Shown: positions 46,833-58,719, numbered from the stretch's first letter. The stretch: DNA of 64,000 bases from Stutzerimonas stutzeri (GCA_019056435.1 CP077641.1:2914001-2978000), one strand, 5' to 3'. Numbers and translations: made by a program. The notes: generated by a model from the sequence alone, not told the origin.

Positions 46833-47234
46833 ATGTTCCATTCCTCCCTACTCAAGCGCGTCGCCAGCGTGCTGGCAGCGCTTCATTTCATGCTATTCGC
46901 TCAGATCCCTTTCGCTCAGGCGGCAATGATCGGTACGCCCGAAATCGTCGCCGAACAGCAGCAGCGGGTGGACCAGCAGCAATTGATGGCGATGCTCGAT
47001 GACGAAGATGTGCAGAAGAAGCTGGAGTCGATGGGGGTTGAGCGTGCTCAGGTCGAACAGCGAATCAACAGCCTGACGCCGGCCGAACTCGCGCAGTTCA
47101 ACCAACAGCTCGATCAGGCTCCAGCAGGTGCGGGCGTCGTGGGCATCATCGTGTTGTTTCTGGTGATCTTCATTATCACTGACATGCTGTGTGCCACGAA
47201 CATCTTCAACTTCATCAACTGTATCAACCGTTGA
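46833..47234 (+). CDS. PA2779-family small exported protein
   Basis: The 133-residue protein has an N-terminal signal (VASVLAALHFMLFAQIPFAQAA) and a glutamine-rich helical middle (MLDDEDVQKKLESMGVERAQ). A C-terminal membrane helix (VVGIIVLFLVIFIITDML) ends in a short Cys-containing tail. A Gly/Ala segment (QAPAGAGVVG) precedes the helix. Its stop overlaps the TTG start of the C39-like peptidase gene, so the two are translationally coupled. The family is conserved as a pair in Pseudomonas and has no established function. Confidence 0.8.
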   Translation: MFHSSLLKRVASVLAALHFMLFAQIPFAQAAMIGTPEIVAEQQQRVDQQQLMAMLDDEDVQKKLESMGVERAQVEQRINSLTPAELAQFNQQLDQAPAGAGVVGIIVLFLVIFIITDMLCATNIFNFINCINR

Positions 47235-48181
47235 TTCGAGTAGTTGCTCTGTTTTTGCTAGGCGCCCTGCTAGGGGCCTGTGCGCGGTCTCCGCTTGTGC
47301 CAATGGAGTCCGCGCAGCTGCCGGCCAGGGTCGAACTGAAGCAGACGCCATTCTTTCCGCAAGAAGACTATCAGTGCGGCCCCGCGGCACTAGCGACGGT
47401 GCTCACCCAGCGCGGCATCGACACCGACCCGGAGCGCCTGGTTGAGCGAGTCTACATACCCAAACGCAAGGGCAGCCTCCAGGTCGAGATGGTCGCCGCG
47501 GCACGGGCTCATGACCTGCTTGTTTATCCGGTGTCGCCTCGGCTCGAGTCGGTGCTGGCCGAGGTGGCGGCGGGCAATCCTGTGCTGGTGTTGCAGAATC
47601 TAGCCTTCGACCGTTGGCCGCAATGGCACTTTGCAGTCGTGGTTGGTTATGACCTGGTCGATCAGACCATCGTGCTCCGTTCCGGCACGACGCGACGCTG
47701 GGTTGGCAGCTTTCGCCAGTTCGAGCGCAGCTGGATGAAGGCGGACCGCTGGGCCGTCGTCACGACGCGTCCTGACGTCTTTCCCGCCACGGCGGAAGAA
47801 ACGGTCTGGCTTAAGGCGGCGAGCGACCTTGAGCAGACTGGGCGGGTAAAGGCGGCGCACCGGGCCTACCAGGCGTCGGCCGATCGCTGGTCCAGTGGTC
47901 TGTCGTGGTTTGCATTGGGTAACAGTGCCTACGCACAAGGCGACAAAGCCGGCGCCGAGCGTGCGTTGCGGCAGAGCATCGAGCAGAAGGGTCAATTTGC
48001 GGCAGGCTGGTTCAACCTGTCGCATGTGCTGGCGGAGCGAGGCTGCAAACGGCAGGCTCACGCGGCGAAAGCCTGCGCGGCACGCTTGTCGCCGAGCGAT
48101 GCTCGGTTTGCTTCCGGCGAGTTGCCAGATTCTGAAGAGCCGCCGGGTGTATGCGGGCCTCTGCCACCCTGTCCGAATTAG
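47231..48181 (+). CDS. PA2778-family C39-like cysteine peptidase with TPR domain
   Basis: The 316-residue protein has a lipoprotein-type signal (LFLLGALLGAC). A C39-like peptidase domain (residues about 40-170) carries the catalytic cysteine in DYQCGPAALATVL and the histidine in QWHFAVVVGYD. A C-terminal TPR-like region follows (AHRAYQASADRWSSGLSWFA, GDKAGAERALRQSIEQKGQF). The start is the TTG at 47231, in the overlap TTGA. It may process or hold the upstream small protein (inference). Its end overlaps the convergent oxidoreductase gene by 4 bp. Confidence 0.85.
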   Translation: MIRVVALFLLGALLGACARSPLVPMESAQLPARVELKQTPFFPQEDYQCGPAALATVLTQRGIDTDPERLVERVYIPKRKGSLQVEMVAAARAHDLLVYPVSPRLESVLAEVAAGNPVLVLQNLAFDRWPQWHFAVVVGYDLVDQTIVLRSGTTRRWVGSFRQFERSWMKADRWAVVTTRPDVFPATAEETVWLKAASDLEQTGRVKAAHRAYQASADRWSSGLSWFALGNSAYAQGDKAGAERALRQSIEQKGQFAAGWFNLSHVLAERGCKRQAHAAKACAARLSPSDARFASGELPDSEEPPGVCGPLPPCPN

Positions 48182-49462
48182 AAGCCGATCTTGTCCCGCA
48201 GGCTGTAATAGAGGGCGCCGAGCGCACTCAGTGGCGCACTGAAACGCTGTCCGCCCGGGAAGGGGTAGTGGGGGAGGTGAGCGAATGCGTCGAAGCGCTC
48301 GGCCTGCCCTCGCAAGGCTTCGGCGATGACCTTGCCGGCGAGGTGGGTGTAGGTGACGCCATGCCCGCTACAGCCTTGCGAATAATAAATGTTGTCACCG
48401 ATGCGCCCGACTTGAGGCAGCCGGGACAGCGTGAGGAGAAAATTACCTGTCCAGGCAAATTCGGTCTTCACCGCTGCCAACTGGGGAAAGGTTTTGAGCA
48501 TCTTGGGGCGGATGATCGCTTCGATGTCGGACGGGTCCCTGGCCCCATACACGACACCGCCACCGTAGATGAGCCGCTTGTCTGCCGAAAGGCGGAAATA
48601 GTCGAGCAGGTAGTTGCAATCCTCGACGCAGTAATTTTGCGGTAAAAAGGCTCGCCGCGAGGGCATCATCCAGTGGTTCGGTGGCGATGACCTGTGTGCC
48701 GCATGGCATGGATTTGGCGGCAAGTTCAGGTACGAGATCGCCTAGATAGGCGTTACCGGCCACAACGACAAATTTGGCCGTAACCCGGCCCGCTGCGGTA
48801 TGAACGCACGGTGTGGCACTGCGCTCGATCCTGATCGCTGGACTCTGTTCGTATAGGGTTCCGCCCAGCGACTCCAGTGCGGCAGCCTCGCCCAATGCAA
48901 GGTTGAGTGGATGGATGTGGCCGCCGCCGTGGTCTAGCATTCCGCCTGAATAACGTTCGCTTGCAACCACATTGCGAATTGCTGTCGCGTCAAGCAGCTC
49001 AAGCTGATCGTAGCCGTAGCGGTTCCAGAGGCTGCGTTGGGCTTCGAGGTGGCGCATCTGCTTGTCGTTGAACGCTGCAAAGACTCCGCCATCCTTGAGG
49101 TCGCAATCGATGTGGTAACGGGATACCCGTTCTCGGATGATGCGAGCACCCTCGAATGCCATTGCTCCAATCAGTTGCGCATCATTGGCGGAAACGCTGC
49201 GCTCGACACTGTCGATGTCACGGCTGTAGCTGTTGACGATTTGCCCACCGTTGCGACCGGATGCACCAAAGCCGACCCTGGCGGCTTCCAGCACCACGAC
49301 CCTAAAACCCTGCTCAGCCAGGAAGAGTCCCGTGGACAGCCCGGTATAGCCAGCACCGATGATGCAGACATCTGTCTCGACCGAGCTCGCCAGTGGTGGG
49401 CGTTCTGGCGTAGGGGTCGCAGACGCGGCGTAATAGGAGGCTGGGTATGAGGTGTTCGGCAT
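48178..49462 (-). CDS. FAD-dependent amine oxidoreductase (PuuB-like), frameshift
   Basis: After correction the product has 427 residues. The FAD-binding motif DVCIIGAGYTGLSTGLFLAE is followed by GFGASGRNGGQIVNSYS, typical of gamma-glutamylputrescine oxidase and related DAO-family enzymes, and the C-terminal part contains GRIGDNIYYSQGCSGHGV. It probably oxidises a polyamine derivative or amino acid; the substrate is uncertain. The frame breaks in the A run at 48644-48648 (one extra T on the minus strand), separating ALAASL from LPQNYCVEDCNYLLDYFR. Confidence 0.86.
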
Positions 49463-49596
49463 TTCCGTGGCATCCGTTCTGAATATTCAACGCAGATGCT
49501 AGCGCTCAGCCTGTCCCGTTACCACTGCCCGACGGACCTTGATTCGTGCGCTTTGCAAAAATTACAAATATTCAGTGGCTTAGCTGAAAAAAGTGC

Positions 49597-49624
49597 TTGA
49601 CTCTCCCGGTCGTATCTCTAGAAT
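49597..49624 (+). promoter_or_regulatory. Sigma-70 promoter of tRNA-Val
   Basis: TTGACT and TAGAAT are separated by 16 bp, and a GCGCG discriminator follows, as at the tRNA-Pro(CGG) gene. Confidence 0.8.
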
Positions 49625-49637
49625 GCGCGTCCATCGG

Positions 49638-49714
49638 AGGCACATAGCTCAGTTGGTTAGAGCACCACCTTGACATGGTGGGGGTCGTTGGTTCGAATCC
49701 AATTGTGCCTACCA
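49638..49714 (+). tRNA. tRNA-Val (anticodon GAC)
   Basis: The 77-nt cloverleaf has acceptor AGGCACA paired with TGTGCCT and encoded ACCA. The anticodon stem CCACC/GGTGG encloses loop TTGACAT (anticodon GAC), and the T loop is GGTTCGAATCC. Confidence 0.97.
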
Positions 49715-49720
49715 ATTCCG

Positions 49721-49750
49721 AAAAGGGTCGCAATAGCGACCCTTTTTTTT
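49721..49750 (+). terminator. Terminator of tRNA-Val
   Basis: The stem AAAGGGTCGC-AATA-GCGACCCTTT is followed by a T tract, 6 bp after the tRNA 3' end. Confidence 0.88.
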
Positions 49751-49939
49751 GCATCGCTTGTCAGCTCGGTGGCTTTCTGAAAGCATTTCGGGCTTTCCCA
49801 TGTTTCCAGTGACTTCGGCCTGGTCGATCAGCCTCAGGGCTCCTGCCATCGTACGGTGGGTCAATCGGCGGGTCGCTTTCCTGGCTCATCCCAACCCACG
49901 TGGCCTTTGGTAGGGGTCACCACTAGGAGAGGAGGCGCC

Positions 49940-51861
49940 ATGCCCATCATTACTCTTCCCGACGGCAGCCAGCGTTCATTTGATCAGCCGGTCACTGTAG
50001 CCGAAGTCGCCCAGTCCATTGGCGCCGGTCTCGCCAAGGCGACACTTGCCGGCAAGATTGACGGTCGCCTGGTCGATGCATGCGACCTGATCGAAAAGGA
50101 TGCGAGCCTGCAAATCATCACGCCGAAGGATGAAGAGGGGCTGGAGATCATTCGTCACTCCTGCGCTCACTTGGTGGGGCACGCCGTCAAGCAGCTGTAT
50201 CCCTCAGCCAAGATGGTCATCGGCCCGGTGATTGCCGAGGGCTTCTATTACGATATCGCGTTCGAGCGCCCCTTTACGCCGGATGACATGGCGGCGATCG
50301 AAGCGAGGATGAAAGAGCTCATCGATACCGAATATGACGTGATCAAGAAGGTCACGCCGCGTTCGGAAGTCATCGAGGTATTCCGTTCGCGTGGCGAGGA
50401 TTACAAGCTGCGTCTGGTCGACGACATGCCTGATGAGCAGGCCATGGGTCTCTACTACCATCAGGAATACGTGGACATGTGTCGTGGGCCGCACGTGCCG
50501 AACACGCGCTTCCTGAAGTCGTTCAAATTGACCAAGCTTTCCGGTGCCTACTGGCGCGGCGACGCAAAGAATGAGCAGCTCCAGCGCATCTATGGCACCG
50601 CCTGGGCGGACAAGAAGCAGCTGGCTGCCTACATCCAGCGCATCGAAGAGGCGGAAAAGCGCGACCATCGCAAGATCGGCAAGCGCCTGGACCTCTTCCA
50701 TACGCAGGAAGAGGCGCCCGGCATGGTGTTCTGGCACCCCAACGGCTGGACGCTGTATCAAGTGCTCGAGCAGTACATGCGCGGCGTGCAACGAGACAAT
50801 GGCTACCAGGAAATTCGTACGCCGCAAGTCGTTGACCGTAGTCTGTGGGAGAAGTCGGGCCACTGGGCGAACTATGCGGAAAACATGTTCACCACCGAGT
50901 CCGAAAGCCGGGACTATGCCATCAAGCCCATGAATTGCCCTTGCCATGTGCAGGTGTACAACCAGGGGCTCAAGAGTTATCGGGAACTGCCGTTGCGTCT
51001 CGCGGAGTTCGGAGCATGTCACCGTAACGAGCCATCTGGCGCGCTGCACGGCATCATGCGTGTGCGCGGGTTTACTCAGGATGACGCCCACATCTTCTGT
51101 ACCGAAGAGCAGATGCAGTCCGAGTCCGCAGCGTTCATCAAGCTGACCCAGTCCGTCTACGCCGACTTCGGTTTCGACAACATCGAGCTGAAGCTGTCGA
51201 CCCGACCGGAAAAGCGGGTCGGTTCCGATGACCTGTGGGATCGCGCTGAGGCTGCGCTGGCCGCCGCACTCGATAGTGCTGGGCTTCCCTACGAGCTGCA
51301 GCCGGGCGAAGGCGCGTTCTACGGGCCGAAGATCGAATTTTCGTTGAGAGATTGCCTGGGTCGCGTCTGGCAGTGCGGTACGCTGCAACTCGACTTCAAT
51401 TTGCCGATTCGCCTGGGTGCCGAATATGTCAGCGAAAACAATGACCGACAGCATCCTGTGATGCTGCACCGGGCCATCCTGGGTTCGTTCGAGCGTTTCA
51501 TCGGTATTCTCATCGAACACTACGAGGGAGCCTTCCTGCTTGGCTTGCGCCGACCCAGGCGGTGATCATGAATATCACCGACAAGCAGGCCGAATTCGCA
51601 TCAGAAGTTGAAAGGACGCTGAATCAGCGCGGCTTCCGTGCCAAGTGCGACTTGAGAAACGAGAAGATCGGCTTTAAAATCCGCGAGCATACCTTGCTCA
51701 AGGTTCCTTATCTCCTGGTTATTGGAGATCGGGAAGTCGAGACACGAGCCGTTGCTGTGCGCACCCGTGAAGGCGTTGATTTGGGGTCCATGCCCCTGGA
51801 TGAGTTCGCCCAGTTGCTGGCACAGGCGGTTTCCCGGCGTGGTCGCCAAGAATTGGAGTAA
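49940..51861 (+). CDS. thrS: Threonyl-tRNA synthetase (frameshift near 3' end)
   Basis: After correction the enzyme has 640 residues, the standard Pseudomonas length. The N-terminal TGS domain is followed by the editing domain with [10 protein letters not shown] (HxxxH) near residue 72. The class II core has zinc ligands in [12 protein letters not shown] and the following histidines ([19 protein letters not shown]). The C-terminal anticodon domain includes [30 protein letters not shown] precedes the ATG at 49940. The frame breaks at about 51532-51535, where one C is missing (TTCCTG for TTCCCTG); restoring it reads [17 protein letters not shown]. Its stop overlaps infC as TAATG. Confidence 0.95.
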
Positions 51862-52412
51862 TGACTATTAAGCGTGAAATGAGACAGGATAAACGAGCTG
51901 CACCCAAGGCCCCGATCAACGAGAATATCTCGGCTCGTGAGGTCCGTTTGATTGGTGCTGATGGCGAGCAGGTTGGCATCGTCTCTATTGATGAAGCGCT
52001 TCGTATAGCTGAAGAAGCCAAATTGGACCTGGTGGAAATCTCCGCCGATGCCGTTCCGCCCGTTTGCCGGATCATGGATTACGGCAAGCACCTCTTCGAG
52101 AAGAAGAAGCAGGTGGCGGCAGCGAAAAAGAACCAAAAGCAGGTTCAGGTCAAAGAAGTAAAGTTTCGTCCAGGGACGGAAGAGGGCGACTACCAGGTCA
52201 AGCTGCGTAACCTGGTACGTTTCCTGAGTGACGGGGACAGGGCCAAGGTGTCGTTGAGATTCCGTGGTCGTGAGATGGCCCATCAGGAGCTGGGGATGGA
52301 TCTGTTGAAGCGGGTCGAAGCTGACCTCGCAGAATATGGATCGGTCGAACAGCATCCAAAGATGGAAGGACGCCAGCTGATTATGGTCATCGCTCCCAAG
52401 AAGAAAAAGTAA
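51861..52412 (+). CDS. infC: Translation initiation factor IF-3
   Basis: The 183-residue factor prevents subunit joining and checks the start codon. It reads [20 protein letters not shown] at the N-terminus, then [13 protein letters not shown], and [16 protein letters not shown] in the C-terminal domain. The ATG at 51861 overlaps the thrS stop (TAATG). The third codon is ATT, and many gammaproteobacteria start infC at AUU for autoregulation, so initiation at 51867 cannot be excluded. It belongs to the thrS-infC-rpmI-rplT cluster. Confidence 0.95.
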   Translation: MTIKREMRQDKRAAPKAPINENISAREVRLIGADGEQVGIVSIDEALRIAEEAKLDLVEISADAVPPVCRIMDYGKHLFEKKKQVAAAKKNQKQVQVKEVKFRPGTEEGDYQVKLRNLVRFLSDGDRAKVSLRFRGREMAHQELGMDLLKRVEADLAEYGSVEQHPKMEGRQLIMVIAPKKKK

Positions 52413-52473
52413 CCACCAGGGCACTGGCAGGCCTTGCGGTTATTTGCAATCACCACTGTGTGGAGTACCGAAC

Positions 52474-52668
52474 ATGCCAAAGATGAAAACCAAAAGTGGC
52501 GCTGCGAAGCGCTTCAAGAAGACGGCGAATGGCTACAAGCATAAGCACGCCTTCAAGAGCCACATCCTGACCAAAATGTCTACCAAGCGTAAGCGTCAGC
52601 TGCGTGGTACATCCCTGATGCACCCGTCTGATAACGCAAAAGTAGAGCGCATGCTGCGCGTTCGTTAA
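52474..52668 (+). CDS. rpmI: 50S ribosomal protein L35
   Basis: The 64-residue basic protein [20 protein letters not shown] is typical L35. It lies between infC and rplT; in E. coli L20 represses this message, and the infC-rpmI gap of 61 bp could hold such a site (inference). Confidence 0.96.
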   Translation: MPKMKTKSGAAKRFKKTANGYKHKHAFKSHILTKMSTKRKRQLRGTSLMHPSDNAKVERMLRVR

Positions 52669-52695
52669 TTCGGTCAAGATTGAGAGGAATTACTC

Positions 52696-53052
52696 ATGGC
52701 TCGTGTTAAGCGTGGCGTCGTCGCTCGTCGCCGTCACAAGAAAATCCTGAAACTCGCCAAAGGTTACTACGGCGCTCGTTCGCGCGTGTTCCGTGTTGCC
52801 AAGCAGGCGGTAATCAAGGCTGGCCAGTATGCCTACCGTGACCGCCGTCAGCGCAAGCGTCAGTTCCGCGCTCTGTGGATCGCTCGTATCAACGCCGGCG
52901 CGCGTGTAAACGGTCTGTCCTACAGCCGTTTGATCGCTGGTCTGAAAAAAGCAGCCATCGAGATCGACCGCAAGGTTCTGGCCGAGCTGGCAGTGAACGA
53001 AAAAGCAGCTTTCGCTGCGATTGTCGAAAAAGCCAAAGCTTCTCTGGCCTAA
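52696..53052 (+). CDS. rplT: 50S ribosomal protein L20
   Basis: The 118-residue protein, beginning [20 protein letters not shown], is L20, which binds 23S rRNA early in assembly. It lies 27 bp after rpmI, with GAGAGGAATTACTC before the ATG. A terminator follows 40 bp downstream. Confidence 0.97.
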   Translation: MARVKRGVVARRRHKKILKLAKGYYGARSRVFRVAKQAVIKAGQYAYRDRRQRKRQFRALWIARINAGARVNGLSYSRLIAGLKKAAIEIDRKVLAELAVNEKAAFAAIVEKAKASLA

Positions 53053-53092
53053 GCCCATCGACAATCGAATCTTCGGATTCGTAGCGTCACCG

Positions 53093-54231
<1,139 letters not shown>

Positions 54232-54265
54232 GGCCGGTCCAGTCAACGCATTCTAGGAGAGCAGG

Positions 54266-56643
54266 ATGAAGTTCAGTGAGCAGTGGTTGCGTGCATGGGT
54301 CAACCCGCAGGTTTCTCGTGACGAATTAGTGGCGCGGCTGTCGATGGTCGGCCTCGAGGTCGATGCCGTGACGCCCGTGGCCGGCGAATTTTCCGGAGTG
54401 GTGGTGGGGGAGGTGCTCAGCGCCGAGCCCCATCCCGATGCGGACAAACTGCGCGTTTGCCAGGTGAGCAGCGGCGCCGAGGTATTCCAGGTCGTTTGTG
54501 GTGCGCCGAATGTCAGGGCCGGATTGAAGGTCCCGTTCGCAATGGTTGGTGCGCAATTGCCGGGCGACTTCAAGATCAAAAAGGCCAAACTGCGAGGCGT
54601 TGAGTCGAACGGCATGCTTTGTTCGGCTTCCGAATTACAGATCAGTGATGATGACAGCGGACTACTGGAGTTGGCCGCAGACGCGGTAACGGGATCGGAC
54701 CTGCGGGATTGTCTTGGTCTTGATGATGCGACCATCGAAATTGGGCTAACCCCGAATCGCGGCGATTGCTTATCGATCGCTGGTCTTGCTCGCGAGGTGG
54801 GTGCGATATATGGCGCCCCAGTCAAGGCGCTTGAGGTTCAGCCCGTCGTACTTGGGCACGATGAGGTGCGGTCCGTCGACGTATTGGCTTCGAATGCCTG
54901 TCCCCGTTATCTCGGTCGCGTCATCCGCGGCGTCGACCTCACCGTCGCGACACCGCAATGGATGGTGGAGCGTCTGCGCCGCTCCGATATTCGCAGCATC
55001 GATGCGGTAGTGGATATCACCAATTACGTCATGCTGGAACTCGGGCAGCCATTGCACGCATTCGATCTCGCGCAGATCAAGGGCGGCATTCGGGTGCGGA
55101 TGGCCGAGGAAGGGGAGCGGCTCGTCCTGCTCGATGGGCAGGAAGTGGTCTTGCGACCGGATACGCTGGTCATCGCCGATCATCACCGGGCGCTGGCGAT
55201 TGCCGGTGTCATGGGCGGTGAGCACAGTGGCGTGAACGCGTCGACTCAGGATCTGTTCCTTGAAAGCGCCTTCTTCGATGCTATCGCTCTGGCGGGGACG
55301 GCTCGGTCTTATGGTTTGCATACTGATGCATCGCATCGGTATGAGCGTGGCGTTGATTCGAATCTTGCACGCCGAGCGATGGAGCGCGCCACGGCATTAC
55401 TGCTTGAAATCGTAGGGGGCAGGCCGGCCCTATTGTCGAATCGGTCGATGAAAAGTGCCTGCCAACGGTTGATCCGATATTGCTGCGTGCCGAGCGCGTG
55501 GAGCAGATGCTCGGACTGCGCCTGCCCGGCGAGCAGATTGTGGCTCTGTTGTCAGCGCTGGAGCTTGGCGTTACCGAACAGGGACCTGGGTGCTGGTGCG
55601 TCACCGTGCCCAGCCATCGCTTCGACATTAGTCTGGAAGTCGACCTCATCGAGGAGTTGGGGCGACTCTACGGCTACGACCAATTACCGGTGCGTTACCC
55701 CCAGGCCCGTCTGGCTCCAGAGGCCAACCCGGAGGCGAGGGCGGAACTCCCAGCGTTGCGCCGTTTGCTCGTCGCGCGTGGCTACCAGGAGGCGATCACC
55801 TACAGTTTCATCGATCCCAAACTTTTCGAGCAATTCAGCCCGGGCGTCCAACCGCTGCAGTTGGCCAACCCGATTTCATCCGACATGGCGGCCATGCGAT
55901 CCACCCTGTGGCCTGGCCTAGTCAAGGCGCTGCAGTACAACCTGAACCGCCAGCAGAATCGAGTGCGGTTGTTTGAGAGTGGCCTGCGGTTTGTAGGTCA
56001 GCTGGAGGACTTGAAGCAGGAGCCGATGCTTGCAGGCGTGGTTACCGGTAGTCGGCTTCCCGAGGCATGGGGCAACGGGAAAGAAGGGATCGATTTTTAC
56101 GACGTGAAAGCGGATGTCGAGGCTTTGCTCGGGTTCGCTGGAGATAAAAACGCATACCGATTCATCGCCGGCGAACACGCAGCGTTGCATCCGGGGCAGT
56201 GTGCACGTATCGAGCGAGCGGGGCGGCTTGTTGGGTTCGTTGGCAGCCTGCACCCGCAGCTGGCGTCGGACCTGGGTATCGATCAGCCTGTCTACCTGTT
56301 CGAGCTGCTCCTATCCGAAATTAGAGAAGGTCGGTTGCCGGTATTCTGCGAGCTGTCGCGCTTCCCTGAGGTTCGCCGGGATCTGGCGATACTCGTTGCT
56401 CGGGAGATTTCTGCCGAGGCGGTGCTTGGCTGCATTCGCGAAGCTGCAGGTGAACACCTGACGGACCTCAAGCTTTTTGATGTTTATCAGGGTAAAGGTA
56501 TTGATCCGCTTAGCAAAAGTGTGGCAGTTGGCTTGACCTGGCAGCACCCTTCGCGCACTCTAAACGACGACGAGGTGAGTACTGCAATGCAGCAGATCCT
56601 AGCCTCCCTGGAAAAAAGGTTCGATGCCACGTTAAGGAAATAG
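54266..56643 (+). CDS. pheT: Phenylalanyl-tRNA synthetase beta subunit (frameshift)
   Basis: After correction the subunit has 792 residues, the usual length. The N-terminal tRNA-binding domain ([29 protein letters not shown]) is followed by the B3/B4 editing domain ([20 protein letters not shown]), catalytic-like core ([12 protein letters not shown]) and C-terminal anticodon-binding domain ([12 protein letters not shown]). The frame breaks in the G run at 55415-55419, where one G is missing; restoring it reads [20 protein letters not shown]. The essential function implies a sequence error. Confidence 0.95.
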
Positions 56644-56646
56644 CGT

Positions 56647-56950
56647 ATGGGGGCTCTGACGAAAGCTGAAATGGCGGAACGTCTGTATGAAGAGCTAGGC
56701 TTGAATAAGCGTGAGGCCAAGGAGTTGGTCGAGCTGTTTTTTCGAAGAGATTCGGCAGGCGCTCGAGCACAACGAGCAGGTGAAATTGTCCGGTTTCGGC
56801 AATTTCGACCTGCGCGACAAGCGTCAGCGCCCCGGACGCAACCCGAAAACCGGCGAGGAAATACCGATCACGGCGCGTCGCGTCGTGACATTCCGGCCAG
56901 GGCAAAAACTTAAAGCCAGAGTCGAAGCCTATGCTGGAACCAAGTCATAA
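56647..56950 (+). CDS. ihfA: Integration host factor alpha subunit (frameshift)
   Basis: After correction the DNA-bending protein has 100 residues ([58 protein letters not shown]). It pairs with IHF-beta and would also support sigma-54 promoters such as those of the nitrate genes. The frame breaks in the T run at 56737-56742 (one extra T), between ELFF and [10 protein letters not shown]. It lies 3 bp after pheT and overlaps the MerR-type gene by 20 bp. Confidence 0.94.
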
Positions 56951-57287
56951 CGACGAGCTGCCCGCGATACCAGGCAAACGCTACTTCACCATCGGGGAAG
57001 TTAGCGAGTTATGCGCAGTGAAGCCCCACGTGCTTCGTTACTGGGAACAGGAATTTCCGCAGCTGAATCCGGTCAAGCGTCGCGGTAACCGGCGCTATTA
57101 CCAGCGTCAGGACGTTCTGATGATCCGGCAGATACGTTCGCTTCTGTACGAGCAAGGCTTTACCATTGGTGGCGCTCGGCAGCGAATGTCAGGCGACGAA
57201 GCGCGCGACGATACCACGCAATACAAGCAACTCATCCGCCAGATGATCACTGAATTGGAGGATGTTCTTCAGGTGCTCAAGACCTGA
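56931..57287 (+). CDS. MerR-family transcriptional regulator
   Basis: The 118-residue protein has an N-terminal MerR winged helix ([40 protein letters not shown]) and a short helical tail without metal-binding cysteines. It is the conserved partner downstream of ihfA in many gammaproteobacteria. Its target genes are unknown. Confidence 0.92.
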   Translation: MLEPSHNDELPAIPGKRYFTIGEVSELCAVKPHVLRYWEQEFPQLNPVKRRGNRRYYQRQDVLMIRQIRSLLYEQGFTIGGARQRMSGDEARDDTTQYKQLIRQMITELEDVLQVLKT

Positions 57288-57306
57288 GCTGAAGCAGACA
57301 AAAACC

Positions 57307-57335
57307 TTCACACATTCAGATGCTTAATGTATAGT
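57307..57335 (+). promoter_or_regulatory. Sigma-70 promoter of tRNA-Pro(GGG)
   Basis: TTCACA and TATAGT are spaced by 17 bp and lie 34 bp upstream of the mature tRNA 5' end. Confidence 0.7.
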
Positions 57336-57367
57336 GCGATCCGCTTTCGGGCATAACGAAAGCAATG

Positions 57368-57445
<78 letters not shown>

Positions 57446-57460
57446 AATAGTTCAACGACT

Positions 57461-57487
57461 TAGGCCGGTTGCGAAAGCGCCGGCCTT
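57461..57487 (+). terminator. Terminator after tRNA-Pro(GGG)
   Basis: The stem AGGCCGG...CCGGCCT with an inner GCGAAAGC loop is followed by TTTTCG. It would also lie downstream of the integrase gene reading in the opposite direction. Confidence 0.75.
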
Positions 57488-57516
57488 TTTCGTTGCGGGA
57501 CTTTTGCGGGACTTTT

Positions 57517-58719
57517 TCATCCTGCGTTCCTCCTCAGTATCGTCAGCGCCGGTCCTCTCGAATCCGTAGCCGATATCTTGTTGGCCTCATCGATCAGTTT
57601 GCCCAGTTCCGCGGCCGAGTAGTGGCTGGTGATGCTGCCGTTCTTGTGGCCCAACAGGACCTTTCTGTCTTCCTCCGTCACGCCTGCGGCGCGGAGCCTG
57701 CGGCCGAACGTATGCTTCAGATCATGCACGCGGATCGAAGCGAAACCCGCCGGCACCGTTCGCCCGAAGCGCTGCTCGTACATCGCGGCCGCCCGTTTCC
57801 TTGCCTTTCGCCATGCCGAGTCGTTCATGCGGTGCATCGGGGTGGCGTTGCCATCCCTGTCGGGCTGGCCATAGGGAAACACCCATTGCGGGTCCAATCC
57901 TCGCTGCCCCTCGATCACCGACTTGGCGACCCGGTTCAACACGATCAGTCGCTCGTCGCCGTTCTTGACGCCCGCATTGTCGTGTCGCCCGCCGAAATCG
58001 GCAGGAATGAGGAAAACGCTCGTTCCGAGCTCCGGTACAGGGATCTCCCAATCCCAGCGTAGCTTGACCACTTCCTGCTCCCGTGAGCCGCTGTTGACCT
58101 TGTAGAGCGCCATCCTCCTCAGGTGATCGGGCAGCTCTGCAAACAGCAGGCTCTGCTCCTCCCACGATAGCGGATGGGGCTGACGCGTCGAGCGCCTCAG
58201 GTCCAGCCGCGTAATCATCGGGACTGTATCGAGCCAGGGACGCCTCGCTTCATCGCGCCACTTTCGTGCGCAAAGATTCAGGACCCGGATGACTCGTTCC
58301 AACGCGATATTAATTGTCCGCGGTGATACGGGCCGCAAACGCTTTACCGGTTGCCCTCGCAGTCGCCCAGCCAGCCGGTCCCTGATGTACGGAGCCAGCG
58401 ACTCGTCGTCGACATGGTCGATGGGCAAATCGCCGAGGTAGGTATCCAGCTGTTCGAGGTAGAGCGCGGTGAGAGCTATCGACGGCTGGTCCTTGAATTC
58501 GACGAGGTAACGGGTCGCCGCTTCCCTCCAGGTTCTCACCTGTCGTACGCCGTAGATCCGTTGCTCGCGTAGCTTCTCGAGCCGATGAATCAGGTACTGC
58601 TCCGCCTCCTTCCGATCGTCTGATCCAGTGCTTTCATAAAGGCGCTGACCTCTGAAGATCTTGTCGATGTGCCAGATCCCGTTCCGTAGGTACAGGCCCG
58701 TGATTCGTTTTCTCGCCAT
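57517..58719 (-). CDS. int: Tyrosine site-specific integrase
   Basis: The 400-residue recombinase starts MARKRITGLYLRNGIWHIDK. A SAM-like core-binding domain spans residues about 60-160. The catalytic domain shows the first arginine in NSGSREQEVVKLRW, HDLKHTFGRRLRAAGV as the HxxR box (with lysine in place of the arginine), LLGHKNGSITSHY with histidine, and the nucleophilic tyrosine at the end of that box. It reads toward tRNA-Pro(GGG) and presumably drives integration there. Confidence 0.93.
   Translation of the reverse strand: MARKRITGLYLRNGIWHIDKIFRGQRLYESTGSDDRKEAEQYLIHRLEKLREQRIYGVRQVRTWREAATRYLVEFKDQPSIALTALYLEQLDTYLGDLPIDHVDDESLAPYIRDRLAGRLRGQPVKRLRPVSPRTINIALERVIRVLNLCARKWRDEARRPWLDTVPMITRLDLRRSTRQPHPLSWEEQSLLFAELPDHLRRMALYKVNSGSREQEVVKLRWDWEIPVPELGTSVFLIPADFGGRHDNAGVKNGDERLIVLNRVAKSVIEGQRGLDPQWVFPYGQPDRDGNATPMHRMNDSAWRKARKRAAAMYEQRFGRTVPAGFASIRVHDLKHTFGRRLRAAGVTEEDRKVLLGHKNGSITSHYSAAELGKLIDEANKISATDSRGPALTILRRNAG

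Noticed and set aside
51532..51535. Programmed ribosomal frameshift in thrS, pheT or ihfA
   Set aside because: No slippery heptamer with a downstream structure is shared, many unrelated genes are affected, and each break is one base in a homopolymer. Sequencing error is simpler.
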